From Fibrobacterota bacterium (GTDB lineage Bacteria > Fibrobacterota > Fibrobacteria > UBA5070), in NCBI GenBank assembly GCA_029557215.1, contig JAKPQQ010000034.1, positions 1 to 35,954 of the forward strand: a DNA stretch of 35,954 nucleotides, written 5' to 3'. Both the position numbers and the translations under genes were made by a program. Positions 24,635-32,430 of the stretch are shown piece by piece (the first letter of the stretch is position 1; each line of letters opens with the position of its first letter). The notes under the pieces are model-generated. The model did not search any database. It was given only the letters and a program-made list of their open reading frames with translations, and was not told where the DNA came from.

Positions 24635-26466
24635 TGTGCGGAATCGTGGGATACCTGGGGCATCGCGAAGCCCTCCCGCTCCTGATGGAAGGCCTCAAGC
24701 GGCTGGAATACCGCGGCTACGACTCGGCGGGGGTGGCCATCCGGCACGGCGCGGGGTTCGAAGTCTGCCGCGAGGTCGGCAAGGTCGCCTCGCTGGAGTC
24801 CAAGCTCGGACAGGATCCGTCGCGCTATCGCGGCACGGAAGGGATCGCCCACACCCGTTGGGCCACGCACGGCGTTCCGGCCGAGCGCAACGCCCACCCC
24901 CACGCCGACGACAAGTCGGGGATCCAGCTGGTCCACAACGGCATCATCGAGAACTACCAGTCCCTGAAGAAGGCTCTGGAATCCAAGGGCCACGTGTTCC
25001 GGTCGGAAACCGACACCGAAGTCCTCTCCATGCTGGTGGGCGAGCTGTACGAAGGGGATCTGGAAGCCGCCGTGCAGGCCGCCCTGCGCGGAGTCACCGG
25101 CGCCTACGCGATCGCCGTGATGTGCGCGAAGGAACCCGGGGTCATGGTGGTGGCCCGCAAGGGCTCGCCTCTCATGGTTGGGCTTGGCAACGACGAGTTC
25201 GTGGTCGCTTCCGACCCTTCGGCGATCGTGGCGCACACGACCCAGGCGTTCTCCCTGGACGACTTCACCGTCTGCCGCCTGTCCAGGGAAGGCTACCGGA
25301 CTTCCAGCCTGAACAACGTCCCCGTGACCCCCAAGGTCATGGAACTGGAAATGAAGCTCGAGGAGATCGAGCTCGGCGCGTTCCCGCATTTCATGCTCAA
25401 GGAGATCTTCGAGCAGCCCGACGCCTTGCGCAACACCTTGAGCGGCCGCATCGACCTCAAGCGGGGCGACGTGGTGCTCGGAGGATTGCAGAGTTCCGGC
25501 CCCGACCTGGTGAAGGCCCGCCGCATCGTGCTCACCGGACAGGGAACCGCCTGGCACGCGGCCCTGGTGACAGAATACATGATCGAGGACTTCGCGCGGA
25601 TCCCCTGCGAAGTCCAGTACGCCGCCGAATTCCGCTACCGCAATCCCATCGTGGAAGAAGGGACCGTGTTCGTCGCGATCTCGCAGTCGGGCGAGACGGC
25701 CGACACCCTGGCCGCCCTGGAAGAGGCCAAGGAGCGCGGGGCGCTGACCCTGGGCATGGTGAACGTGGTGGGAAGCACGATCTCCCGCGTGACCGACGCC
25801 GGCGTGTACCTGCGCGTGGGTCCGGAAATCGGCGTGGCGTCCACCAAGGCGTTCATCGGACAGGTCGCGGTCGGCGCCCTCATGGCGATCTACGCCGGAC
25901 GCCGCAGGCACCTTTCCATCGACAGGACGCGCAGCCTCCTGGAGGAGCTGGAATCCATTCCCGACAAGATCCGTCAGGTCACTTCGCAGTCCGGATCGAT
26001 CCGGGACCTGGTCGCCAGGTACGTGGATCGCGAGAACTGGCTGTTCCTGGGGCGCGGCTACAACTACCCGGTCGCGCTGGAAGGCGCGCTCAAGGTCAAG
26101 GAAATCAGCTACATCCACGCCGAAGGCATGCCCGCGGCGGAGATGAAGCACGGTCCCATCGCCCTCATCCACGAAGGCATGCCCTGCGTGTTCGTGGCGC
26201 CCAAGGGGAGCCAGCACGACAAGGTGATCGGGAACATGCAGGAGGTGCGGGCCCGCGGCGGCCGGGTGATCGCGATCGCCACCGAAGGCGACGAGGAGAT
26301 CATCCCCCACGCCGACGAGATCATCCGCGTCCCCGAGGTCTCCGAAGCGCTGAGCCCGCTGGTCACCACCGTGGCGCTGCAGCTGATGGCCTACCACGCC
26401 GCCGTGCTGCGCGGCCACGACGTGGACAAGCCGCGCAATCTGGCGAAATCCGTCACGGTCGAATGA
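24634..26466 (+). CDS. glmS: Glutamine-fructose-6-phosphate aminotransferase (isomerizing)
   Basis: GlmS makes glucosamine-6-phosphate from fructose-6-phosphate and glutamine, the first step of UDP-GlcNAc synthesis. The 610-residue protein starts MCGIVGYLG, with Cys2 as glutaminase nucleophile. It continues with RGYDSAG, HTRWATHG and NGIIENY. Two SIS domains follow, the first with GTAWHAA and SQSGETADT, the second with FLGRGYNYPVALEGALKVKEISYIHAEGM. The end, LAKSVTVE, is the canonical GlmS C-terminus. The TGATG overlap with glmM means coupled translation, so a glmS ribozyme is not expected here. Together with GlmM it feeds peptidoglycan and surface-polysaccharide synthesis. Confidence 0.96.
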   Translation: MCGIVGYLGHREALPLLMEGLKRLEYRGYDSAGVAIRHGAGFEVCREVGKVASLESKLGQDPSRYRGTEGIAHTRWATHGVPAERNAHPHADDKSGIQLVHNGIIENYQSLKKALESKGHVFRSETDTEVLSMLVGELYEGDLEAAVQAALRGVTGAYAIAVMCAKEPGVMVVARKGSPLMVGLGNDEFVVASDPSAIVAHTTQAFSLDDFTVCRLSREGYRTSSLNNVPVTPKVMELEMKLEEIELGAFPHFMLKEIFEQPDALRNTLSGRIDLKRGDVVLGGLQSSGPDLVKARRIVLTGQGTAWHAALVTEYMIEDFARIPCEVQYAAEFRYRNPIVEEGTVFVAISQSGETADTLAALEEAKERGALTLGMVNVVGSTISRVTDAGVYLRVGPEIGVASTKAFIGQVAVGALMAIYAGRRRHLSIDRTRSLLEELESIPDKIRQVTSQSGSIRDLVARYVDRENWLFLGRGYNYPVALEGALKVKEISYIHAEGMPAAEMKHGPIALIHEGMPCVFVAPKGSQHDKVIGNMQEVRARGGRVIAIATEGDEEIIPHADEIIRVPEVSEALSPLVTTVALQLMAYHAAVLRGHDVDKPRNLAKSVTVE

Positions 26467-26473
26467 TCCGCCT

Positions 26474-26520
26474 CCACCGACCATCGCCGGGCTCCCGCCG
26501 CGTCGCGCCATCCTCGGTGG
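26474..26520 (+). promoter_or_regulatory. Inverted repeat covering the sigma-factor ribosome-binding site
   Basis: CCACCGA at 26474-26480 is the perfect complement of TCGGTGG at 26514-26520. The right arm holds the GGTGG that lies just before the GTG start at 26528. Pairing would sequester the ribosome-binding site. It could also be a terminator stem after glmS, but there is no T run. Confidence 0.35.
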
Positions 26521-26527
26521 TGGCGTC

Positions 26528-27214
26528 GTGAGTCCGCGCCGTCCGGTCGCCAATCTGGACCGGGAGACGGAAACCGCCCTGGTGGAACGGGCCAAGGCCG
26601 GCGACTTCGACGCCTTCGACCAGCTGGTTCGCTCCTGCGAACGCCGGATCTGGGCGATCTGCTGGCGGCTTCTGGGCGAGAAGGAGGAGGCCGAGAACGC
26701 CATGCAGTCGGCCTTCCTGAAGGCCATGGAGGCGCTGGAATCGTTCCGCGGCGAGGCCGGGTTCTGCACGTGGATCGGCCGCATCGCCACCAACGAAGCA
26801 CTGGAGATCCTGCGCCGCCGCAAGCGCCGGGAGGGCATATCCCTGGACGCCTTCGCGACGGAAAACGACGACGGCCCGATCCCCCATCCCGAACTCCTGG
26901 TGGACTGGCGCGAGGACCCGTCGCGATCCATCGAACGCGCCGAGGTGCGACGGATCCTGGACACCTCCCTGGACGCCTTGTCGCCCGGACTGAGATCCGT
27001 CTTCGTGCTGCGGGACATGGAAGGCCTTTCCATTTCCGAGACAGCCGAGCAGCTGGGCATCACCGAAGCGAACGTGAAGGTGCGACTGCTGCGCGCCCGG
27101 CTGGCCCTGCGGGAACTGCTGACCCGCGCCTTCGGTGGACAGCAACTGGTCCACACCCATCTCGAACACGCCGGCCTGGGCGGGCTGGCGTCCGCCGCGG
27201 AGGTCCCGTCGTGA
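26528..27214 (+). CDS. ECF-type RNA polymerase sigma factor
   Basis: A 228-residue sigma70-family group 4 factor. Region 2 covers about residues 20-90, with VERAKAGDFDAFDQLVRSCERRIWAICWRLLGEKEEAENAMQSAFLKAMEALESFRGEAGFCTWIGRIATNEALEILRRR. Region 4 covers about 145-200, with LDALSPGLRSVFVLRDMEGLSISETAEQLGITEANVKVRLLRARLALRE, an intact helix-turn-helix. A 30-residue C-terminal tail follows. The start is GTG 26528. The next gene encodes a zinc-finger anti-sigma factor and overlaps the stop by four bases, a standard ECF control pair. Targets are not visible. One candidate is the downstream polysaccharide region, but those promoters look sigma70-like. Confidence 0.9.
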   Translation: MSPRRPVANLDRETETALVERAKAGDFDAFDQLVRSCERRIWAICWRLLGEKEEAENAMQSAFLKAMEALESFRGEAGFCTWIGRIATNEALEILRRRKRREGISLDAFATENDDGPIPHPELLVDWREDPSRSIERAEVRRILDTSLDALSPGLRSVFVLRDMEGLSISETAEQLGITEANVKVRLLRARLALRELLTRAFGGQQLVHTHLEHAGLGGLASAAEVPS

Positions 27215-27471
27215 GCGACTGCAAGGATCTGCTGGGAGCCCTGGCCGAATACCTGGACGGCAACGAACAAGCCGAAATGTGCACCGAACTGCGCCGCCAC
27301 ATGGCCACCTGCGAAAAATGCCGCGTGGTGGTCGACAGTTCGCGCAGGACGATCGAACTGTTCCGCGACGAGGAACTGGTCGCCGAAGTCCCCGTCGACG
27401 CCCGCGACCGGCTCCATCTGAACCTGAAAAACGCCTGGAAACTCTGTCGCGGAGAATCCACCGGCACCTGA
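27211..27471 (+). CDS. Zinc-finger anti-sigma factor, soluble
   Basis: An 86-residue protein with the ZAS motif: an early Cys-containing helix SDCKDLLGALAEYLDG, then RRHMATCEKCRVVVD, giving the H-x3-C-x2-C zinc site. This domain holds ECF sigma factors inactive, and zinc-site oxidation can release them. There is no transmembrane segment, so it should be cytoplasmic and could respond to internal redox or metal signals. GTG 27211 overlaps the sigma stop and has GGAGG 9 bases upstream. Pairing with the sigma factor makes the assignment strong. Confidence 0.85.
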   Translation: MSDCKDLLGALAEYLDGNEQAEMCTELRRHMATCEKCRVVVDSSRRTIELFRDEELVAEVPVDARDRLHLNLKNAWKLCRGESTGT

Positions 27472-27576
27472 AGCGCAGCGAGGCCCGCTCGGCCTCCATG
27501 GTCTGGTCCGATCGCGAACGGATTCCGGAATTCGTGGAATTGTTCGCGTTTTCTGTGGAAACCGGACTCTTTGGAA

Positions 27577-27585
27577 TGCCATAAT
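27577..27585 (+). promoter_or_regulatory. Extended -10 promoter for the HAD-like/nucleotidyltransferase-like pair
   Basis: TG at 27577-27578, one base, then CATAAT at 27580-27585 forms an extended -10 element. A weak -35, TGGAAA at 27556-27561, lies 18 bases upstream. The predicted start near 27592 gives a leader of about 72 bases before ATG 27664. Confidence 0.45.
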
Positions 27586-27663
27586 CCGTCCATCACCGTC
27601 CACCCGACCATCCTGGCGCAGCGCCGGACCGTCGGATGCAGAAGTGGAGAGGGGCGTAGTCCG

Positions 27664-28509
27664 ATGGGCGTCAATCGAGTCGTCGTGCACAAGCGGAATC
27701 CGAATCCATCCCATATCGACCAGTTGGGAACCACGATCCCCATGGCGGAACTGTTCGCCCAGACCGACGAGGCGCATCTGGTTCCGAAGCCGAAGCCGGA
27801 ACGCGCTCCGCGGCTGATCCCCGTGCCGCTGGAGAAGGCCATGGTGTCGGGCGACCTTCCCGAAGCCTTCGCGCCCGTGAGGATCGTCCGGGCCGTGGTC
27901 CTGGAACTGGATCGCCTGTTCCCCGAAGCCTCGCGCTGGCACCTGGAGGCGCTGGATTGCGCGCTGCGGAAATTCGGCCTGGAACTCCCGCCCTCGATGA
28001 CAGGATCCGTCAAAGATGCGCTGGAAACCATGAGCCAGGAACGGCGCCTGCCGCGGTTTTTGCACAAGGCGGTGGAAGGCGTCGCCAAGTCGTTCTTCGA
28101 GGAGATCCTGCGCGTGCGCTGCTGCGCCCGCGTGGAGAACGAGATCCTGGTCTCGCGCCTGCGGGCCCAGGGCATGCGCATCGCGATCCGCTCGACGCTC
28201 CCCGCCAAGAAGACGCGCCTGATCCTGGACATGTCGGGACTGCGCGCGCACGTCGACGACCTGGTCTGCTGCGACGATCTCGCCGCCAAGGGCTGCGCGA
28301 AGGAGGAGCTGCTGGCGATCTGCGCCCATCTGGGACTGCGACCGGACCAGGTGGTCGCGGTGGAAGGCGCCCCCGAGGGGATCGAATCGGCGAGATCGGC
28401 CGGACTGCGGACCTGCGGTCTGCGGCCCAAGGAGCTCGCCGAATGGCCACGGATCCAGCGATTCGTTTCGCGGGTCGAATCCACGCAGGAAGGCTCGGAC
28501 GAATGCTGA
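27664..28509 (+). CDS. HAD-superfamily-like protein with altered catalytic residues
   Basis: A 281-residue protein. After an 80-residue N-terminal extension comes a HAD-type region. VVLELDRLF sits where the nucleophile motif hhhDxDG(T/V) is expected, with Glu in place of the first Asp and Arg for Gly. A helical cap follows, then RIAIRSTLP as motif II (Ser/Thr) and VVAVEGAPEGIESARSAGLRTCGLR as motif IV, which lacks the usual Asp pair. The overall layout resembles beta-phosphoglucomutase-type HADs, but the nucleophile is lost, so it is probably not an ordinary phosphatase. A GGAGAGGGG before ATG 27664 supports this start over the in-frame ATG 27571. It overlaps the next gene by 7 bases. Confidence 0.6.
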   Translation: MGVNRVVVHKRNPNPSHIDQLGTTIPMAELFAQTDEAHLVPKPKPERAPRLIPVPLEKAMVSGDLPEAFAPVRIVRAVVLELDRLFPEASRWHLEALDCALRKFGLELPPSMTGSVKDALETMSQERRLPRFLHKAVEGVAKSFFEEILRVRCCARVENEILVSRLRAQGMRIAIRSTLPAKKTRLILDMSGLRAHVDDLVCCDDLAAKGCAKEELLAICAHLGLRPDQVVAVEGAPEGIESARSAGLRTCGLRPKELAEWPRIQRFVSRVESTQEGSDEC

Positions 28510-29225
28510 ACGTCGTCGCAACCACGGGTCGGTTTTCGCAAGCATCGTCGACGAGCGCCAGGCAAGGCAACGACGCGCCCGCCGACATCGCCTCGCTCCT
28601 GGGAAACCTCGGACGGCTGGACAAGGAACGATGCGTCCTGGTCGCGTCGGAATCCGAATGCGAAGCCTCCGCGATCGGACACCTGGCTTCGATCCTGGCG
28701 CCGGAATGCGTCGTCCTCCCGCTCCCGCTGTCCACGGCCGGTCCGGTCTATTCCATCCTCATGTCGCTGTCGGACGCCCCCATGGAACAGGAACTCCTGA
28801 TCCTGGAGCCGGGACTGCCCGCCAACGCGCCCTTGCAGGAAATGCTCGCGAAATCGCGGGAATCGGGGAGCGACGGATGCATCGCGATCCACGGCGAACT
28901 CTCGACCGACCTCCCCTGCGTCGTGGAAGACCAGGGCGGGATTTCCCACGTCGCCTGGAACCGTCCGGCCGCCGGCCGCCGCCTGGCCGGGTTCCATTGG
29001 TTCCGCAGGACACGCCAGTTCGTGGAAGCCGCGGAAAAGGCCGTCCTGCGCCACGCGACCGCCCCGGGAACGCTGGAGCTGGGCGCCGCGTGGAACGAGG
29101 CGCTGCTGTCCGGAGCGAGGGTGGGGGCGATTCCTGTCGCAATGGTCGGAACCGCCGGCGAGGAGCCCCGAACAGAGAGGGCCGTCAGCGAAATCCGACA
29201 CGGAATCTGTCCAAAAGTTCGTTGA
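28503..29225 (+). CDS. Sugar-nucleotidyltransferase-like protein (GT-A type), degenerate
   Basis: A 240-residue protein that resembles NDP-sugar pyrophosphorylases in outline. It has a stretch VVLPLPLSTAGPVYSILMSLSDAPMEQELLILEPG, where family members have a T-x-G-x-x-x-S-I/V-L turn followed by the metal-binding D. A later part, GISHVAWNRPAAGRRLAGFHWFRRTRQFVEAAEKAVL, matches the sugar-binding and F-x-x-x-x-x-F-V-x-A region. The N-terminal nucleotide-binding GxGxRxxPxK motif is absent. It may be a non-catalytic partner or bind another ligand. ATG 28503 overlaps the HAD-like stop. Its own stop overlaps the -35 box of the next promoter. Confidence 0.5.
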   Translation: MLNVVATTGRFSQASSTSARQGNDAPADIASLLGNLGRLDKERCVLVASESECEASAIGHLASILAPECVVLPLPLSTAGPVYSILMSLSDAPMEQELLILEPGLPANAPLQEMLAKSRESGSDGCIAIHGELSTDLPCVVEDQGGISHVAWNRPAAGRRLAGFHWFRRTRQFVEAAEKAVLRHATAPGTLELGAAWNEALLSGARVGAIPVAMVGTAGEEPRTERAVSEIRHGICPKVR

Positions 29226-29250
29226 CAGTTCCCGCCAGACGCGGTATGAT
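29222..29250 (+). promoter_or_regulatory. Near-consensus sigma70 promoter of the phosphoramidate operon
   Basis: TTGACA (29222-29227), a 17-base spacer and TATGAT (29245-29250) make the strongest promoter in the window. The expected transcription start near 29257 is only about four bases before ATG 29261, so the mRNA would be almost leaderless. Confidence 0.75.
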
Positions 29251-29260
29251 CGAGCCCAAG

Positions 29261-31675
29261 ATGGCCAATCCTTCCGCGCACGCATCCAGGAAGAACGGGG
29301 CGCTTTCGGGGACGAAGGCGGAAATCCTCGCGTACGTCGCCGAGGCCGGATTCGGGGTGCCACGCTCCGTCCATTTCGAGGTCGGGCGCTGGTTGGACGA
29401 CCGCGCGTCCGTCATCGCCGAGATCTCCGGCGCCTTCCGCGCCGGGACTCCGCTCGCGGTGCGGAGTTCGTGCCGCCGCGAGGACAGCGAAGAGTCCTCG
29501 ATGGCCGGAGCGTTCCTCTCCCTGCTGGATGTGCCCTCCCATCCGGATCCGTCCTTCGAGTCCAGCGTCGACGCAGTCATCGAATCGTACGGGGCCGGGC
29601 TGGATCCTCTCGACCAGGTCCTGGTCCAGGAAATGGTGCGTGACGTCGCGATGGCAGGGGTTGTGATGACCCGCGACCTCGGGGACGATTCGCCCTACTA
29701 CGTGGTGGGCTACGACGACGAGAGCGGACGGACGGATTCCGTCACGGGCGGGAACGGCCCCGTATCCAAGACGGTCCACGTCTTCCGGCTGTTCCGCAAC
29801 ACGGATTTCGACTCCCAGCGCCTCCTGCAGGTCGTCCGGACCGCGAGGCAGCTCGAATCGCATCTGGGGTCCGACAGACTGGACATCGAATTCTGCCTAG
29901 ACCGCGCCGACAACATCCACGTCCTCCAGGCCCGGCCCATCGGAGGTTCCTCCCGCTGGAGCTCGGAGATGGACGAGGAGATCGTCGACAAGGTCTCGTT
30001 TGTGGAAGAGGCCCTGACGACCTGGAACCGGCCGCAGGAAGGGATCTGGGGGCGCCGCACGATCCTCGGCGTGATGCCGGACTGGAATCCGGCGGAGATC
30101 ATAGGGGTCCATCCGCGTCCGTTGTCCGCTTCGCTGTACCGCGATCTCGTCACGCGCAGAAGCTGGAGCCTGGCCCGGGAATCGATGGGATACCGGGCCC
30201 TGCCCCCCGTGGAACTGATGGTCCTGCTGGCGGGACGCCCGTACATCGACGTCCGCGCCAGCTTCAACTCTTTCCTGCCGACCGGAATTCCGCCCGACAC
30301 CGGCGCCCGGCTCGTCGACGCTTGGCTCGACCGCCTGGAATCCCATCCTGAGTTCCACGACAAGGTCGAATTCGAGATCGCCCAGACCGTGGTCGATCCG
30401 GCCTTCGAGAAGACCTACCGCGAAAGGACCCCCGACGCGCTGCGCAGCAACGAATTCCGTCAGTGGTCGGAGCTGCTGTCCGACTTGACGCTGCGGTGTT
30501 TCAACCTCGGACCGGATGGCAGCCTCGCGACGGCGATCCGCGCGGCGAAGATGCTCGAAGAGAAGCAGGCACATCGCGAACGCCGCCTGCCCGAACGCCC
30601 AGGCGACCTCCTGGCCCGAGCCGATTCCCTGCTGGAGGAGGCACGGATCCTCGGGACCCGGCCCTTCGCCGTCATCGCGCGCCATGCCTTCATCGCGGAA
30701 TCATTCCTTCGTTCCGCCGTGGCCATGGGAGCCATGGGAGCCGGGCAGGCGACGGACTTCCGCAGGAGCGTCCGGACCATCTCCGGCGAATTCGGGAAAT
30801 CCCTGCGGGCAGTCCGCGAAGGCAGGCTCGACATTTCCCGGTTCCTCGACAGGTTCGGGCATCTGCGTCCAGGCACCTACGACATCCTGAGCCCGAGGTA
30901 TGCCGACCATCCGGAAAGCATCCCGGCCGGAGATCAGCCTCGCTCCGCTCCGGAAGAGCGCGAATTCGCCGCCGACCTGACGGATTTCGACGAACTTCTC
31001 GCTTCCCGCTTCCCGGGAGGACCGGACGGGGCAGCGGTCCTCGAACACGGCAGGCTCGCCATCGCCGCCAGGGAGTGGTCGAAATTCGTCTTCACACGGA
31101 ATCTGTCTGACGCCATGGAGTGCATCGCCAGGTGGGGCGAGCACTCCGGGATCTCCCGGGAAGATCTGTCCTGGCTGGACATCGGATCGATCCTCGATTC
31201 GCGCAATCGTCCGCCGCTGCGCTCCCCCAAGGAGTGGTTCAGCCCCCTCGTCGAGCAAGGGAGGCGCACCGCGAAGGTCGGGCAGGGCCTGAAGCTCGGC
31301 TACCTGATCCGTTCGCCCCGCGACGTCTACGTGATGCCGCGCCACCGGAGCGCGCCGAACTTCGTGACGACGCGACGTGTTTCCGCCCGGGTGCTCCATC
31401 TCGATGGCCGCGATTTCGAAGCCGTCGGAACCGAAGGCGCCATCGTGTGCATCCGCAACGCGGATCCAGGTTTCGACTGGCTCTTCTCCCGTGGCATCGC
31501 CGGGCTGGTCACGCAATTCGGCGGAGCGAATTCCCACATGGCGATCCGTTGCACCGAGTACGGCATTCCCGCCGCGATCGGCTGCGGAGAGCAGCTTTTC
31601 GAATCCGTCCGCTCGGCCCCGGCTTGCGAGCTCGACGCGGAACGCAAGATCCTCCGTCCCTTGGAGACTCCATGA
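29261..31675 (+). CDS. L-glutamine kinase-like PEP-synthase-family enzyme (Cj1418 type)
   Basis: The 804-residue protein has an N-terminal ATP-grasp domain (PPDK_N type) with LAVRSSCRREDSEESSMAGAFLSLLDV (from about residue 66) and LVQEMV. The segment DIEFCLDRADNIHVLQARPI closes that domain. After a long helical middle, the C-terminal phosphohistidine domain has GLVTQFGGANSHMAIRCTEYGIPAAIGCG with catalytic His759. The protein ends right there, without the PEP/pyruvate-binding TIM barrel of true PEP synthase. That is the layout of C. jejuni Cj1418, which uses ATP to phosphorylate the amide nitrogen of L-glutamine, giving AMP and phosphate. ATG 29261 lies almost on the promoter; ATG 29246 is inside the -10 box and unlikely. 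The stop overlaps the next ATG. Confidence 0.82.
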   Translation: MANPSAHASRKNGALSGTKAEILAYVAEAGFGVPRSVHFEVGRWLDDRASVIAEISGAFRAGTPLAVRSSCRREDSEESSMAGAFLSLLDVPSHPDPSFESSVDAVIESYGAGLDPLDQVLVQEMVRDVAMAGVVMTRDLGDDSPYYVVGYDDESGRTDSVTGGNGPVSKTVHVFRLFRNTDFDSQRLLQVVRTARQLESHLGSDRLDIEFCLDRADNIHVLQARPIGGSSRWSSEMDEEIVDKVSFVEEALTTWNRPQEGIWGRRTILGVMPDWNPAEIIGVHPRPLSASLYRDLVTRRSWSLARESMGYRALPPVELMVLLAGRPYIDVRASFNSFLPTGIPPDTGARLVDAWLDRLESHPEFHDKVEFEIAQTVVDPAFEKTYRERTPDALRSNEFRQWSELLSDLTLRCFNLGPDGSLATAIRAAKMLEEKQAHRERRLPERPGDLLARADSLLEEARILGTRPFAVIARHAFIAESFLRSAVAMGAMGAGQATDFRRSVRTISGEFGKSLRAVREGRLDISRFLDRFGHLRPGTYDILSPRYADHPESIPAGDQPRSAPEEREFAADLTDFDELLASRFPGGPDGAAVLEHGRLAIAAREWSKFVFTRNLSDAMECIARWGEHSGISREDLSWLDIGSILDSRNRPPLRSPKEWFSPLVEQGRRTAKVGQGLKLGYLIRSPRDVYVMPRHRSAPNFVTTRRVSARVLHLDGRDFEAVGTEGAIVCIRNADPGFDWLFSRGIAGLVTQFGGANSHMAIRCTEYGIPAAIGCGEQLFESVRSAPACELDAERKILRPLETP

Positions 31676-32430
31676 AAGCGATCCTGCTTGCCGCCGGCCG
31701 CGGCTCTCGCATGGGTGAACGCACCCGCGATCTTCCCAAATGCCTGGCGCCCTTGGCGGGCAAGACTCTTCTGCAGTGGCAGACAGAAGCGCTGCTGCAA
31801 GCCGGGTTCGACGACATCGTGGTGGCCCGGGGATACAAGTCAGAAACCGTCCAAGGGCGGTTCGCGACGCTGGAGAACCCGAGATGGGCGGAAACCAACA
31901 TGGTGCGCACGCTGCAATGCGCAGCCGAGCACCTGCGGTCGGGTCCCTGCCTGGTCTCCTACACCGACATCGTCTACCATCCCGACCACCTGCGTGCGCT
32001 GGCGCGCTGCCGGGAAGACCTCGCCATCGCCTACGACGCCCGCTGGAAGGAGCTTTGGTCGGCCCGATTCGAAGATCCGCTTTCCGACGCGGAGACCTTC
32101 CTGCAGAAGGACGGAATCCTCGAGACCATCGGCGGGAAGACCTCCGACGAAAACGACATCCAGGGACAGTACATGGGGTTGCTGCTGTTCCGCCCGGCGG
32201 GCTGGAATCTGGCGGAACGGAAATTGGACGCGCTGGGTTCGAGCGCCGACAAGCTCGACATGACCAGCCTCCTGCGGCACCTGCTGGCCGAAGGAGCGAA
32301 GATCGGAACCGTGGAGGTTTCCGGAAAGTGGTGCGAAGCCGACAACCAAGACGACCTCGCCCTCTACGAACGCAAGCTCACCGGATCCCCGCAAGGCACC
32401 TGGAGCCACGATTGGAGATGGGACACATGA
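31672..32430 (+). CDS. Phosphoglutamine cytidylyltransferase-like protein (Cj1416 type)
   Basis: A 252-residue nucleotidyltransferase of the phosphocholine-cytidylyltransferase family. The CTP-binding start is AILLAAGRGSRMGERTRDLPKCL (with Arg13 and Lys23), then ARGYKSETV, WAETNMVRTL, and VSYTDIVYHPDHL with the metal-binding Asp. IAYDARWKELWSARFEDPLSDAETF and DIQGQYMGLLLF are hallmarks of the Cj1416 subgroup. Cj1416 joins CTP and L-glutamine phosphate to give CDP-L-glutamine and pyrophosphate. LicC-type choline-phosphate cytidylyltransferase is the main alternative. No choline kinase or LicD is in the window, while a glutamine kinase is next door, so the phosphoramidate reading is preferred. 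Confidence 0.82.
   Translation: MKAILLAAGRGSRMGERTRDLPKCLAPLAGKTLLQWQTEALLQAGFDDIVVARGYKSETVQGRFATLENPRWAETNMVRTLQCAAEHLRSGPCLVSYTDIVYHPDHLRALARCREDLAIAYDARWKELWSARFEDPLSDAETFLQKDGILETIGGKTSDENDIQGQYMGLLLFRPAGWNLAERKLDALGSSADKLDMTSLLRHLLAEGAKIGTVEVSGKWCEADNQDDLALYERKLTGSPQGTWSHDWRWDT

Noticed and set aside
24600..24640. glmS ribozyme
   Set aside because: glmM and glmS overlap by one base, leaving no leader for a ribozyme.
27480..27496. Short GAGGCC/GGCCTC hairpin after the anti-sigma gene
   Set aside because: The stem has only six pairs and no T run; too weak to call a terminator.
23851..28545. Open frame of over 1500 codons on the minus strand
   Set aside because: It lies antisense to glmM, glmS, the sigma/anti-sigma pair and the HAD-like gene, all with clear family motifs. 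Its translation is low-complexity and rich in H, G, D, R and Q, as expected from a GC-rich shadow frame.
29261..31675. Phosphonate synthesis or PEP synthase
   Set aside because: The PEP/pyruvate TIM barrel is missing and there is no PEP mutase or phosphonopyruvate decarboxylase gene. The dehydrogenase fragment alone is not enough.
31672..32430. Phosphocholine decoration (LicC-type cytidylyltransferase)
   Set aside because: LicA kinase, a choline transporter and LicD are absent, and the adjacent glutamine-kinase-type and glutaminase-type genes fit phosphoramidate better.
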